Positions 9,213-16,830 of a stretch of DNA of 64,000 bases are shown one piece after another (within the stretch, counting starts at the first letter, position 1; the number at the start of each line of letters is the position of its first letter). Location: positions 4,097,001 through 4,161,000 of the forward strand of contig NZ_JACHNC010000001.1 in assembly GCF_014205215.1 (NCBI RefSeq), read 5' to 3'. The notes below the pieces were generated by a model. The model saw nothing but the letters and a program-made list of their open reading frames with translations, did no database searches and was not told where the DNA came from. The translations under genes and the position numbers were made by a program. The stretch comes from Actinoplanes lobatus (lineage in GTDB: Bacteria > Actinomycetota > Actinomycetes > Mycobacteriales > Micromonosporaceae).

Positions 9213-11027
9213 CTACCCGGGGAGGGCCGGGCTAACCACGTCGGACAGAAGCGGCGGCAGAAGTTCGCGGAGCACGTCGACGCCGTCGCGGCTGAGGACG
9301 GACTCGGGGTGGAACTGGACGCCCGCGAAGCCGGCGCCGCGCAGCGCGTGCACCGTGCGGTCGGAAGGGTCGACGGCCAGTTCGGCCGGCCCGTACGGCG
9401 ACGCCGCCACCGGCTCGTCCGACACCGCCGAGAAGCTGGAGTAGAAGCCGACCCGCCGGACCGTCCCGAACAGGTCGACCTCCCGGGCCAGACCCTGGTA
9501 GGGCGAGTCCCGCCGGGCCAGCGACAGCCCCAGCAGCGAGGCCAGGATCTGCTGCCCGAGACAGACCGCGAACAGCGGCCGCCGCGCCTCGAGCGCCTCC
9601 CCGGCGAGCCGGTGCAGGGTCGCCATCTTGGGGTCGGCCAGGTTCGAGGGGTCGCCCGGGCCGGGACCGAACACCAGCAGGTCGCCCTCCGGCAGGGTGG
9701 TCACCGACGTCCACGGCAGCAGGGTGACCCGCAGGCCGAGGGCTTTGAGCTGGTGGGCGAGCATGGCGGTGAACGTGTCCTCGGCGTCGATGATCACCGC
9801 GTGCCGGCCGGCCAGTGACGGCACGGTCAGCGCGCCGGGCGCCCGGGAGTCGAGCCAGAACCGGGCCAGTTCGTCGTTGCGGGCGGCCAGCAGTTCGCGT
9901 ACCTCCGGTGTCTGCGCCGTACCCCGTACCGGAAGGGGTTTTGACGGAACCGCGCCCAGCGCGGAGAGCAGGCCGGACGCCTTGGTGTGGGTCTCCGCGA
10001 CCTCGCCCGCCGCTGTCGAATGGCGGACCAGCGTGGCACCGACCGGGACGCGCAGCGCGCCGTCGGGGGTGATCTCCGCGGTGCGGATGAGGATCGGCGC
10101 GTCCAGCGTCTGCCGGCCCTGCTCGTCGTGGTCGAGCAGGGCGAGCACGCCGGCGTAGTAGCGGCGGCCGCGGCGCTCGTGCCGGGCGATGACCCGGCAG
10201 GCGTTCTCGATCGGGCTGCCGGTGACGGTCGGCGCGAACATGGTCTCCCGCAGCACGTCCCGGACGTCCAGCGAACCGTGCCCGGCCAGGAGGTACTCGG
10301 TGTGGGTGAGGCGGGCCATCTCCTTGAGGTAGGGGCCGGCCACCTGGCCGCCGTGTTCGGCGACCGTGGCCATCATCTTGAGCTCCTCGTCGAGGACCAT
10401 GTAGAGCTCCTCGATCTCCTTCGGGTCGCGCAGGAAGTCGAGCAGGCCCGGGTAGCCGCCGTCGTTGCGGTAGGTGCCGCTGATCGGGTTCATCATGGTG
10501 ACCCCGTCGGTGACGCTGACGTGCCGTTCCGGGGTGGCGCCGACCAGGATCCGCTCCCCGGTGTCGACCAGGAACGTCCAGTAGGTGCCCTGTTCCCCGG
10601 TGAGCAGCCGGCCGAACGCGGCCCGCGCCGCGGCGAGCGGATCGCCCTCGACGGTGGCCTCGTAGACCCGGTGGATGACGAAGTTGGCGCCCTCGCCGTG
10701 CCCGATCTCGTCGCGCAGCACCTCCTCGACGATCCGGCCGTACTCGTCGTCGGACAGGTCGAAACCGCCGTCGCGCAGGGTCAGCGGACCGGGCGGGAAC
10801 GCGTCCAGGGGCTCTCGGCTGGTCGAGCGGACCAGCAGGCACTCCAGCGGGGCGCCGTCGTCGACGCAGTCGAAACCGCGTTCGCCGATCTGCCGGTAGG
10901 GGATCACCGCCAGCACCGGTGTGCCGGGATGCAGCGGGATGTCGGCGAGCGTGGCGACGGTGACGACGTCCCCGGTCAGTACCTCGACGTGGTCGGCGCC
11001 GTCACGGTGGAGCAGGGCGAAGGGCAT
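9213..11027 (-). CDS. trpEG: Fused anthranilate synthase (component I + glutamine amidotransferase)
   Basis: A 604-residue fusion. Residues 1-390 are a chorismate-utilising domain (PISGTYRNDGGYPG, PYLKEMARLTHTEY, FAPTVTGSPIENACRVI). Residues about 410-600 are a class I glutamine amidotransferase with oxyanion loop VFGPGPGDPSN, nucleophile Cys in LFAVCLGQQIL and His-Glu in QFHPESVLS. It makes anthranilate from chorismate and glutamine, the first step to tryptophan. The sequence is close to PhzE (aminodeoxyisochorismate synthase), but no phz genes are nearby and the leader upstream encodes tandem Trp codons, so a tryptophan role is favoured. The ATG at 11027 has an AGAGGA ribosome site; the extension to 11111 runs through the attenuator and is rejected. 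Confidence 0.85.
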   Translation of the reverse strand: MPFALLHRDGADHVEVLTGDVVTVATLADIPLHPGTPVLAVIPYRQIGERGFDCVDDGAPLECLLVRSTSREPLDAFPPGPLTLRDGGFDLSDDEYGRIVEEVLRDEIGHGEGANFVIHRVYEATVEGDPLAAARAAFGRLLTGEQGTYWTFLVDTGERILVGATPERHVSVTDGVTMMNPISGTYRNDGGYPGLLDFLRDPKEIEELYMVLDEELKMMATVAEHGGQVAGPYLKEMARLTHTEYLLAGHGSLDVRDVLRETMFAPTVTGSPIENACRVIARHERRGRRYYAGVLALLDHDEQGRQTLDAPILIRTAEITPDGALRVPVGATLVRHSTAAGEVAETHTKASGLLSALGAVPSKPLPVRGTAQTPEVRELLAARNDELARFWLDSRAPGALTVPSLAGRHAVIIDAEDTFTAMLAHQLKALGLRVTLLPWTSVTTLPEGDLLVFGPGPGDPSNLADPKMATLHRLAGEALEARRPLFAVCLGQQILASLLGLSLARRDSPYQGLAREVDLFGTVRRVGFYSSFSAVSDEPVAASPYGPAELAVDPSDRTVHALRGAGFAGVQFHPESVLSRDGVDVLRELLPPLLSDVVSPALPG

Positions 11028-11073
11028 CGGGTCCTCTTTCGGTCGAGGACCGCCGGCCGAGGGCCGGCCCACG

Positions 11074-11101
11074 AAAAACGGCCGCCTCGGAGAGGCGGCC
11101 G
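11074..11101 (-). terminator. trp attenuator terminator
   Basis: On the minus strand a 10-bp perfect GC-rich stem (11101-11092 with 11088-11079, 3-nt loop) is followed directly by five T. This is a classic intrinsic terminator between the leader peptide and trpEG. A competing 7-bp pairing exists: GGCGGCC just after the leader stop (11130-11124) is complementary to GGCCGCC in the 5' arm (11100-11094) and could act as antiterminator when ribosomes stall at the Trp codons. Confidence 0.88.
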
Positions 11102-11132
11102 CGGTGGTCACGCGCGGGAAAGGGGCCGCCGG

Positions 11133-11168
11133 TCAGGCGGGCCACCACATGGTCAATTTCGCGCGCAT
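11133..11168 (-). CDS. trpL: trp operon leader peptide
   Basis: An 11-codon ORF on the minus strand encodes MRAKLTMWWPA and stops at 11133. Two adjacent Trp codons lie three codons before the stop. It sits about 30 nt upstream of the attenuator hairpin and about 105 nt upstream of the trpEG start. Ribosome stalling at the Trp codons under tryptophan starvation should favour the antiterminator. No strong ribosome site precedes the ATG; the internal ATG immediately before the Trp pair could be used instead. Confidence 0.85.
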   Translation of the reverse strand: MRAKLTMWWPA

Positions 11169-11206
11169 GCCGGGAAGCTTACGGCCGGGCGGCCGGTCGC
11201 GCCAGA

Positions 11207-11237
11207 CCCGTCAGGCGTACGGCGTACGCCTGACGGG
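11207..11237 (-). terminator. 14-bp perfect inverted repeat after the small gene
   Basis: Arms 11207-11220 and 11224-11237 are perfectly complementary around a 3-nt loop. It lies 7 nt beyond the stop of the minus-strand small gene and about 40 nt before the trp leader. No T-tract follows. The likely role is a terminator insulating the trp leader from upstream transcription; an operator is possible. Confidence 0.6.
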
Positions 11238-11244
11238 CCGGCAC

Positions 11245-11478
11245 TCAGGCGGTGAAGGCGAGCCGGACGGCGTCCCGGGCCCAGTTCATCCGTCCGATGG
11301 CACAGTCCGGGTGCTCGCCGTACTCCTGGGCGACGATCTCGGCGCAGCCGGACTCGCCGAGCTGGTCGACCATGGTGGAAACGGCTGTCCGGATCACTTC
11401 CGGAGTCGGCTCCTGGGAGCGCTGCACGTATGAGGCGAAGAGCGCTTCACTCCGTACGTCGTCGATTACGGCGTTCAT
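11245..11478 (-). CDS. Small conserved-looking protein of unknown function
   Basis: A 77-residue acidic protein that I do not recognise. It has no membrane segment or signal peptide; predicted helices include PEVIRTAVSTMVDQLGESG and CAEIVAQEYGEHPDCAIGRM, with two Cys residues. A strong GGGAGG ribosome site sits 4 nt before the ATG at 11478, and codon use matches neighbours, so it is probably expressed. It is divergent from the receiver-domain gene and lies upstream of the trp leader on the same strand, separated by a 14-bp inverted repeat. The function cannot be inferred from context. Confidence 0.7.
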   Translation of the reverse strand: MNAVIDDVRSEALFASYVQRSQEPTPEVIRTAVSTMVDQLGESGCAEIVAQEYGEHPDCAIGRMNWARDAVRLAFTA

Positions 11479-11660
11479 CGTTCCTCCCAGTCGTTCGAGT
11501 TGCGCGGTGGTTGCTCTCGGTACAGCACACCGGCCGCGGGATGCATTGCCGGTCGCACCCGGGTTGCGGGAAGGTTGCAGACCGAACTTCCGAGAACTGC
11601 CTACATACCAGCTTTTATCGGTATAGCGTCCGAGCGCAAATCGAAGATCGGGGGAGCCGC

Positions 11661-12038
11661 GTGACGACCGTCCTGGTGGCCGACGACGACGCCGACATCC
11701 GTGACCTGGTGGCTCTCAAGCTGGAGCAGGCCGGGCTGGAGGTGCTCGCGGTCGGCGACGGGCAGATGGCGGTGGAGACGGCACGGGCCCGGCACCCCAC
11801 GCTGGCCGTGCTGGACGTGTCGATGCCGGGGCTCTCCGGCATCGACGTCTGCCGGATGCTGCGGGCGGATCCGGCGACCGCCGGCACGCTGATCATCATG
11901 CTCACCGCCCGGGTCCAGGAGCATGACGTGGAGGGCGGGTTCGGCGCCGGGGCCGACGACTACGTGACCAAGCCGTTCAGCCCGCGCGAGCTGGTCTCCC
12001 GGATCCAGGAGCTGCTCGCGCGGGCGGAACGTCAGTAG
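11661..12038 (+). CDS. Stand-alone response regulator receiver protein
   Basis: A 125-residue single receiver domain (CheY-like) with no output domain. The acidic pocket is VLVADDDADIRDL, the phospho-acceptor Asp lies in TLAVLDVSMPGLSGID, and the conserved Lys is in DDYVTKPFSPREL. A GTG start at 11661 follows GGGGGAGCC at good spacing; the upstream open frame to 11430 has no coding character. Such proteins relay phosphate or act by protein contacts. No kinase gene is adjacent. Its last 7 bases overlap the end of the convergent GH3 gene. Confidence 0.9.
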   Translation: MTTVLVADDDADIRDLVALKLEQAGLEVLAVGDGQMAVETARARHPTLAVLDVSMPGLSGIDVCRMLRADPATAGTLIIMLTARVQEHDVEGGFGAGADDYVTKPFSPRELVSRIQELLARAERQ

Positions 12039-14224
12039 TTGGCCGCGGCCACCAGCTTCTCCAGGTCACCGGCGCTCAGCGGGCTGCCCGGGAACGAGGC
12101 CAGCCGCGCCAGCGGCAGGCTGGCCAGCATCATCAGCATCTCCGGGTTGGCGGTCATCGCCGACATCGGGCCGTCGCCCGCCGCCTCCGCGAACGCCGCG
12201 CCCAGCACCTCGGCGCCGCGCGGGTCGGCGAACCACTCGCCGACACTGGACTCGGTGGTCAACGGCACCCGGTCCGGGTCGCCGGCCACGTGCACGGTCA
12301 CCGACGCCCGTACGTCCCGGGACGAGGCGCCCACCTCGATCAGGTACTCGCCGCCCTCGACGATCCACCGGCCCAGCCGGATGTCCCAGTAGGCCAGGTC
12401 GTCGCGGTCGACGGTCAGGACGACGTCGGCGGTGTCCCCGCCCTCGACCGGCACACTGGCGAACGCCTTCAGCTCCCGCGGCGCCCGCCGCACCCGCGAG
12501 CCGGGCAGGCTCACGTACACCTGCACCACCTCGCGCCCGTCGCGCGCGCCGGTGTTGGTCACCGGGACGCGGACCTCGACGCCGGTCGCCGTCGCGGTGG
12601 CGCGGGCCGCGCCGTAGCCGAAGGTGGTGTACGACAGCCCGAACCCGAACGGGTAGGCCACCTCCTGCCCGCGCGCGTCGAAGCCCCGGTACCCGACGTG
12701 CAGGCCCTCGCCGTACCGGACGTGGCCGTGCTCGCCCGGGAAGTCCAGGTGGGACGGGTGGTCGGCGAGCTTCACCGGGATCGTCTCGGCGAGCCGGCCG
12801 GACGGGTTGACCCGCCCGAACAGCACGTCGGCGACGGCGCTGCCGCCGGCCTGACCGAGCAGCCAGCCCTCGACCAGGGCGGGCACCTTCTCGTCCCACG
12901 GCCGGGTGGCGAGGACCGCGCCGTTGGAGAGCACCACGACGGTCCGCGGGTTGGCCGCCGCCACCCGCTCGATCAGGGCCACCTGGGTGGCCGGCAGGTC
13001 GATCGAGGTGCGGTCGGCGCCTTCGGTCTCGTGGACGCTGCCGGCGAAGACGATCGCCACGTCGGCGGCCTTCGCGACCGCCACGGCCTCGGCCAGCAGA
13101 CCCTCGTCCGCGTCACCCCGCACGGTGTAGCCGGCCGCGAACCGCACCTCGCCACCGGCCGCCGCGGTGATCTCGGTGAGCGCGTCGTCGAGCCGGGTCG
13201 GCGTGATCTGCGAGCTGCCGCCGCCCTGGTAGCGCGGGGTCCGCGCGAACTCGCCGATCACCGCGAGCGTCGACGAGGAGCCGAGCGGCAGCAGGTCACC
13301 CTCGTTCTTCAGCAGGACGATCGCCCGTCCGGCGATCTCCCGGGCCAGCGCGTGGTGCGCTTCGGCGTCATAGCCGCCGGCCGGTCGCTTCCCGGCCTTC
13401 ACGATCATTTCCCGTACGCGCTCCGCGCTCTGCCGCAGCAGAGCCGGGTCGAGGTCGCCGGACCCGACGGCCGCGACCAGAGCGGCGTCGCCGTCCGCGT
13501 CCGGCCCGGGCATGGTCAGGTCGAGCCCGGCCGCGACCGCCTTCACCCGGTCCACCACGGCGCCCCAGTCCGACACGACCAGGCCCTCGAAGCCCCACTC
13601 GCCGCGCAGCACCTCGGTGAGCAGCCAGTGGTGCTCGCTCGCGTACACCCCGTTGACCCGGTTGTAGGCGCACATCACGGTCCACGGCTGGGCCCGGGTG
13701 ACCACCCGCTGGAAGGCCCGCAGGTACATCTCCCGCAGCGTGCGCTCGTCGACGTCGGCGCTGATCCGCATCCGTTCGGTCTCCTGGCTGTTCACCGCGA
13801 AGTGCTTCAGCGACGCGCCGACGCCCCGGCTCTGGAGGCCGCGCACCCATTCGGTGGCCAGCATCCCGGTCAGGATCGGGTCCTCGGAGAAGTACTCGAA
13901 GTTGCGGCCGCCCAGCGGGGTGCGCTTCAGGTTGACGCCCGGCCCGAGCAGCACCGCCACGTCCTGCGCCCGGCACTCGTCGCCGAGCGCCTCGCCCATC
14001 CGGCGCAGCAGCTCCGGATCCCAGGTGGAGGCGCTGGCCACGGCCGGCGGGAAGCAGGTGGCGGGCACCCCGGCCAGCAGGTCACCGCCGGTCGCCTGCA
14101 TGCGCACCCCGTGCGGGCCATCGGTGACGGTCACCGCGGGGAGGCCCGCCGACTCGACCGGCGAGGTGTGCCAGAAGTCGCCGCCGCTGGTGATCGCCGC
14201 CTGTTCCGAGGTGCTGAGGTCCAT
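12032..14224 (-). CDS. GH3 family beta-glucosidase
   Basis: A 730-residue cytoplasmic enzyme (no signal peptide). The N-terminal GH3 barrel (about 20-310) contains TVTDGPHGVRMQ, LGPGVNLKRTPLGGRNFEYF, the KHFAVNSQE substrate loop and the nucleophile Asp in GLVVSDWGAV. The alpha/beta sandwich domain (about 320-520) and a C-terminal fibronectin type III-like domain (about 560-630, VTNTGARDGREVVQVYVS) complete the usual architecture. It should hydrolyse beta-glucosides or other short beta-linked sugars taken up by the cell. The start is the ATG at 14224. It is divergent from a TetR gene across a 98-bp region with a palindrome, suggesting local control. Confidence 0.93.
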   Translation of the reverse strand: MDLSTSEQAAITSGGDFWHTSPVESAGLPAVTVTDGPHGVRMQATGGDLLAGVPATCFPPAVASASTWDPELLRRMGEALGDECRAQDVAVLLGPGVNLKRTPLGGRNFEYFSEDPILTGMLATEWVRGLQSRGVGASLKHFAVNSQETERMRISADVDERTLREMYLRAFQRVVTRAQPWTVMCAYNRVNGVYASEHHWLLTEVLRGEWGFEGLVVSDWGAVVDRVKAVAAGLDLTMPGPDADGDAALVAAVGSGDLDPALLRQSAERVREMIVKAGKRPAGGYDAEAHHALAREIAGRAIVLLKNEGDLLPLGSSSTLAVIGEFARTPRYQGGGSSQITPTRLDDALTEITAAAGGEVRFAAGYTVRGDADEGLLAEAVAVAKAADVAIVFAGSVHETEGADRTSIDLPATQVALIERVAAANPRTVVVLSNGAVLATRPWDEKVPALVEGWLLGQAGGSAVADVLFGRVNPSGRLAETIPVKLADHPSHLDFPGEHGHVRYGEGLHVGYRGFDARGQEVAYPFGFGLSYTTFGYGAARATATATGVEVRVPVTNTGARDGREVVQVYVSLPGSRVRRAPRELKAFASVPVEGGDTADVVLTVDRDDLAYWDIRLGRWIVEGGEYLIEVGASSRDVRASVTVHVAGDPDRVPLTTESSVGEWFADPRGAEVLGAAFAEAAGDGPMSAMTANPEMLMMLASLPLARLASFPGSPLSAGDLEKLVAAANY

Positions 14225-14243
14225 CGCCGCCCACCTTACTGAG

Positions 14244-14256
14244 TACCTACTAGGTA
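14244..14256. promoter_or_regulatory. Candidate TetR operator between GH3 and TetR genes
   Basis: The palindrome TACCTA-C-TAGGTA lies 20 bp upstream of the GH3 start in the 98-bp divergent spacer. It is the only AT-richer palindrome there, and the adjacent TetR gene suggests it as binding site. This is inference from position and symmetry only. Confidence 0.5.
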
Positions 14257-14322
14257 TTAACTGACCCGTAACATAGCCAGGTCAGAGGCGGTCCGGCAAG
14301 AGGTTGCTGATAGGAAAGAGCA

Positions 14323-14937
14323 GTGCAGACCTCCCCACAGTTCCGGCGCGACCGCGCCCGGTTACCAGCCGCCGAGCGGCGCCGGCAGATCCTCGAGATG
14401 ACCACGAGGCTGATCGCCGAGCGTGGCTTCTGGGGGCTGTCCATGCAGGACGTGGCCGACGGCTGCGGCCTCACCGTGCCCGGCATGCTGCACCACGTCG
14501 GCTCCAAGGACAGCCTGCTCGTGGCCGTTCTGGAATACCGCGACGAGGAGGACGCCCGCTCCCTCGCCGAAAAGCTCGGCCTGCCCGTACACCAGCTCTG
14601 GGCCGAGGAACCGCGCCGCGTCACCCTGCCCGAGGTCTGCTCGGCGCTGGTCCGCCGCAACGCCGAACAGCCCGAGATCGTCCGGCTCTTCGCGGTGCTG
14701 GAGGCCGAGTCACTGGCCCCCGGCCACCCGGCGCACGGCTACTTCAAGGCCCGGCAGCGGCGCACGCTGGACCAGTTCGCCGCCCTGGCCGAGGGCGACG
14801 TGCCCGGCCCGCGCGAACTGGCCATCCAGGTGGTCGCCCTGATGGACGGCCTCCAGATCCAGTGGCTGCGCGAGCCGGAGACGATCGACCTGGTCACCGC
14901 GTGGGACGCGGCGGCGGCCCGCCTGTTCAGGCCTTAG
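14323..14937 (+). CDS. TetR-family transcriptional regulator (linked to GH3)
   Basis: A 204-residue regulator. The N-terminal helix-turn-helix is at about residues 20-66 (RRQILEMTTRLIAERGFWGL, then MQDVADGCGLTVPGMLHHVGSK). The C-terminal ligand domain has no recognisable signature but resembles TetR regulators next to sugar-utilisation genes. It probably represses the divergent GH3 beta-glucosidase gene until a glucoside-derived signal binds. The start at 14323 is the first codon of a reading frame with typical N-terminal basic residues; the initiator appears to be GTG. Its 3' end overlaps the convergent NYN gene by 11 nt. Confidence 0.9.
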   Translation: MQTSPQFRRDRARLPAAERRRQILEMTTRLIAERGFWGLSMQDVADGCGLTVPGMLHHVGSKDSLLVAVLEYRDEEDARSLAEKLGLPVHQLWAEEPRRVTLPEVCSALVRRNAEQPEIVRLFAVLEAESLAPGHPAHGYFKARQRRTLDQFAALAEGDVPGPRELAIQVVALMDGLQIQWLREPETIDLVTAWDAAAARLFRP

Positions 14938-16171
14938 GGTCCGGTGCTCCGAGCCAGGAGCGGACCTCGGCGCACTCCTCCTCGGTCAGCGCGATCGCGG
15001 CCGCCTCGGCCCGGTTCAGCACGTTGTCCGCGAACGCCGTCGCGACCTCCTCGGCGTTCGGCGGCGGCGTCCGGTAGAGCGGGGCGCCGCCGAACGCGGT
15101 CCCCCGGGTGACGAACGCGATCGCCGACCGGCTCACGTCCACCCCCTGCTCGGCCAGCGCGTCCCGGGCCCAGCGGGTCGCCTCGGTGAGGTTGAAATGG
15201 TGGCCGGCGGCGTAGTCGGCCAGCGCCTGGTAGACCGGCGGCCACATGTCCCGCGGCAGCCGCGGCAGGCCGAGCGGGGCGCTCAGCCGGACCACCGGCT
15301 CCGGCGCGGAACCGGCCCCGCCCGCGGTCTCCGGCGGCCCGTGCCGGCTGTCGTCCCACACGAAATGGTTGGAGAACTTGGCGTGCGGCAGCCGCAGGCT
15401 CTCCAGCGCCCGGACGAACCCGCCGAACCCGAACCAGTTCGACTCGTCCACCCCGGTGCCCAGCTGACGGCGCAGGTCGTGGGCGAGCGAGGCCAGGTTG
15501 AGCGGGCCCGGCGCCGCCGTGAACCGCCAGGTGACCAGGTCCCGGAACTGGCCGAAGGAGGCCGGCGGCTCGGGTTCGCCGGACGCCGTCACCACCACCG
15601 GCTGCTCCTCGCTCTCCACCGGCTCGCCCTGCACCAGCTCCAGCAGCTCCTGGCTGGTGATCAGCCGGTCGGCCACCGAGGTGAAGGCGAGCGCGGCGTC
15701 GGCCGGGGAGACGATCGTGGTCCGCCGGTCGGCCCGCCGCAGCCGCACCAGCAGCGGTGTCATGTCCGAGTCGCCGGACGCGATCACGAACTCGTCGTGC
15801 TGCACCGGATCGCCGAGCGCGTCCACCGCGTCGACCACCATCCGGATGTCGGCCGCGTTCTTCGTGTGGGTCAGCCGCGGGCAGTCGATCACCTCGAAGC
15901 CGGCGTTCACGAAGTACGGCCGGAAGCGCGAGTAGTAGAGCCGCTGCGTCCCGGCGGACGGATCGGGATGCGGCACCCAGCCGCCCGGATTCATGTAGCA
16001 CCGCAGGATGAGCCAACGGCGTGGACCGTCCACGGTCAACGACGTGGTCAACCGGGACAGCCAGGCGCCCGGCTCCTCGGCGAACTGGATGGCGACATCC
16101 GGGTCCTGCCTGATGAGGGCGCTGAACACGTTGTCGAAGTCCAGATACAGTGCAGCGCGTACGCGAGCCAT
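14927..16171 (-). CDS. NYN (PIN-like) domain protein
   Basis: A 414-residue protein. The N-terminal NYN domain (1-180) has the acidic residues expected of a PIN-like metal-dependent RNase: YLDFDNVFSAL at 9-19, KNAADIRMVVDAVD, and VIASGDSDMTPLLVRL. The rest is probably an RNA-binding or regulatory extension; a region near 210-290 (DLRRQLGTGVDESNWFGFGG) resembles OST-HTH/LOTUS modules, but I am unsure. It is likely an RNA-processing nuclease of unknown target. The start is the ATG at 16171. Convergent with the TetR gene; divergent from the next hypothetical gene. Confidence 0.8.
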   Translation of the reverse strand: MARVRAALYLDFDNVFSALIRQDPDVAIQFAEEPGAWLSRLTTSLTVDGPRRWLILRCYMNPGGWVPHPDPSAGTQRLYYSRFRPYFVNAGFEVIDCPRLTHTKNAADIRMVVDAVDALGDPVQHDEFVIASGDSDMTPLLVRLRRADRRTTIVSPADAALAFTSVADRLITSQELLELVQGEPVESEEQPVVVTASGEPEPPASFGQFRDLVTWRFTAAPGPLNLASLAHDLRRQLGTGVDESNWFGFGGFVRALESLRLPHAKFSNHFVWDDSRHGPPETAGGAGSAPEPVVRLSAPLGLPRLPRDMWPPVYQALADYAAGHHFNLTEATRWARDALAEQGVDVSRSAIAFVTRGTAFGGAPLYRTPPPNAEEVATAFADNVLNRAEAAAIALTEEECAEVRSWLGAPDPKA

Positions 16172-16232
16172 GACCGAAACCTACCCCGCGTCGCACAACA
16201 CGGGCGTCAGGGCTGCCCCGGAAGACGGTTGA

Positions 16233-16259
16233 CTCCGATCGAAGCCTTGACGATCGGAG
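16233..16259 (+). promoter_or_regulatory. Inverted repeat covering the ribosome site of the next gene
   Basis: CTCCGATCG (16233-16241) pairs perfectly with CGATCGGAG (16251-16259) across a 9-nt loop. The right arm contains the GGAG ribosome site that serves the TTG start at 16267. In RNA this hairpin would hide the ribosome site; in DNA it could be an operator. Confidence 0.5.
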
Positions 16260-16266
16260 CACACCG

Positions 16267-16830
16267 TTGCAGCTCGCCCAGGTCCTCGACGTGATCGAGG
16301 CGCTGTTCCGGGCCGCCGCCCACCCGGAGATCGAGGCGGTGGAGCGCTTCGGCGCGGGCACCGCACCCGGCGGCCCGTCCCCGGCCGGCGTCCGCATCCG
16401 GTACGGCGACGGCGCGCTCGCGTACCTCTGGGGTGCGATCTGGCCGCAGGAGACCGACCTGCCGGTGCCGGAGGTGCTGCCGCCACCCGCGGGCCGCCGG
16501 CCGGACCGGGTGGTGGTGCTCGCCGTGATGCTGCTCGACGCCGCCCGCCCGGCCGCCTTCCGCTCCTGGCAGCTCGTCGCGCTGGCCGACCTCGGCCCCG
16601 GTGGGGAACGCGGGAAGGCGCCGCGCGGCGTGCGGATCGTCTGCGCCGACGGCACCTCGCTGCTGCTGCGGGCCACCGCGGCCGGCGGCCCGGACCGGGC
16701 CGCCGAGCAGGAGCCGTATCCGGACTACCGGATCCCCGCCGGCCTCGGTGCGGCCCTCAGCGCGGGCCTTCCGACCGGCGTCAGCGCGGGCCTCCCCGCA
16801 GGCCTTCCCGCCGGCGTCAGCGCAGGCTGA
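16267..16830 (+). CDS. Hypothetical protein with Gly-Leu-Pro repeat tail
   Basis: A 187-residue protein that I do not recognise. The first 155 residues look globular, with alternating strand-like segments (GVRIRYGDGALAYLWG, RVVVLAVMLLDAARP, VRIVCADGTSLLLRAT). The last 26 residues are a low-complexity repeat of SAGLPxG units, which extends over the end of the convergent gene by 14 nt. TTG at 16267 is favoured because GGAG precedes it; a GTG at 16291 is an alternative. No signal peptide or membrane span. It faces the VWA/MoxR pair but is on the opposite strand, so a link is unproven. Confidence 0.65.
   Translation: MQLAQVLDVIEALFRAAAHPEIEAVERFGAGTAPGGPSPAGVRIRYGDGALAYLWGAIWPQETDLPVPEVLPPPAGRRPDRVVVLAVMLLDAARPAAFRSWQLVALADLGPGGERGKAPRGVRIVCADGTSLLLRATAAGGPDRAAEQEPYPDYRIPAGLGAALSAGLPTGVSAGLPAGLPAGVSAG

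Noticed and set aside
9213..11027. Phenazine biosynthesis gene (phzE)
   Set aside because: The sequence is PhzE-like, but no other phz gene is near and the leader peptide with tandem Trp codons indicates tryptophan control.
11605..11624. ATACC-N10-GGTAT inverted repeat upstream of the receiver gene
   Set aside because: Arms are only 5 bp and no adjacent regulator gene supports it.
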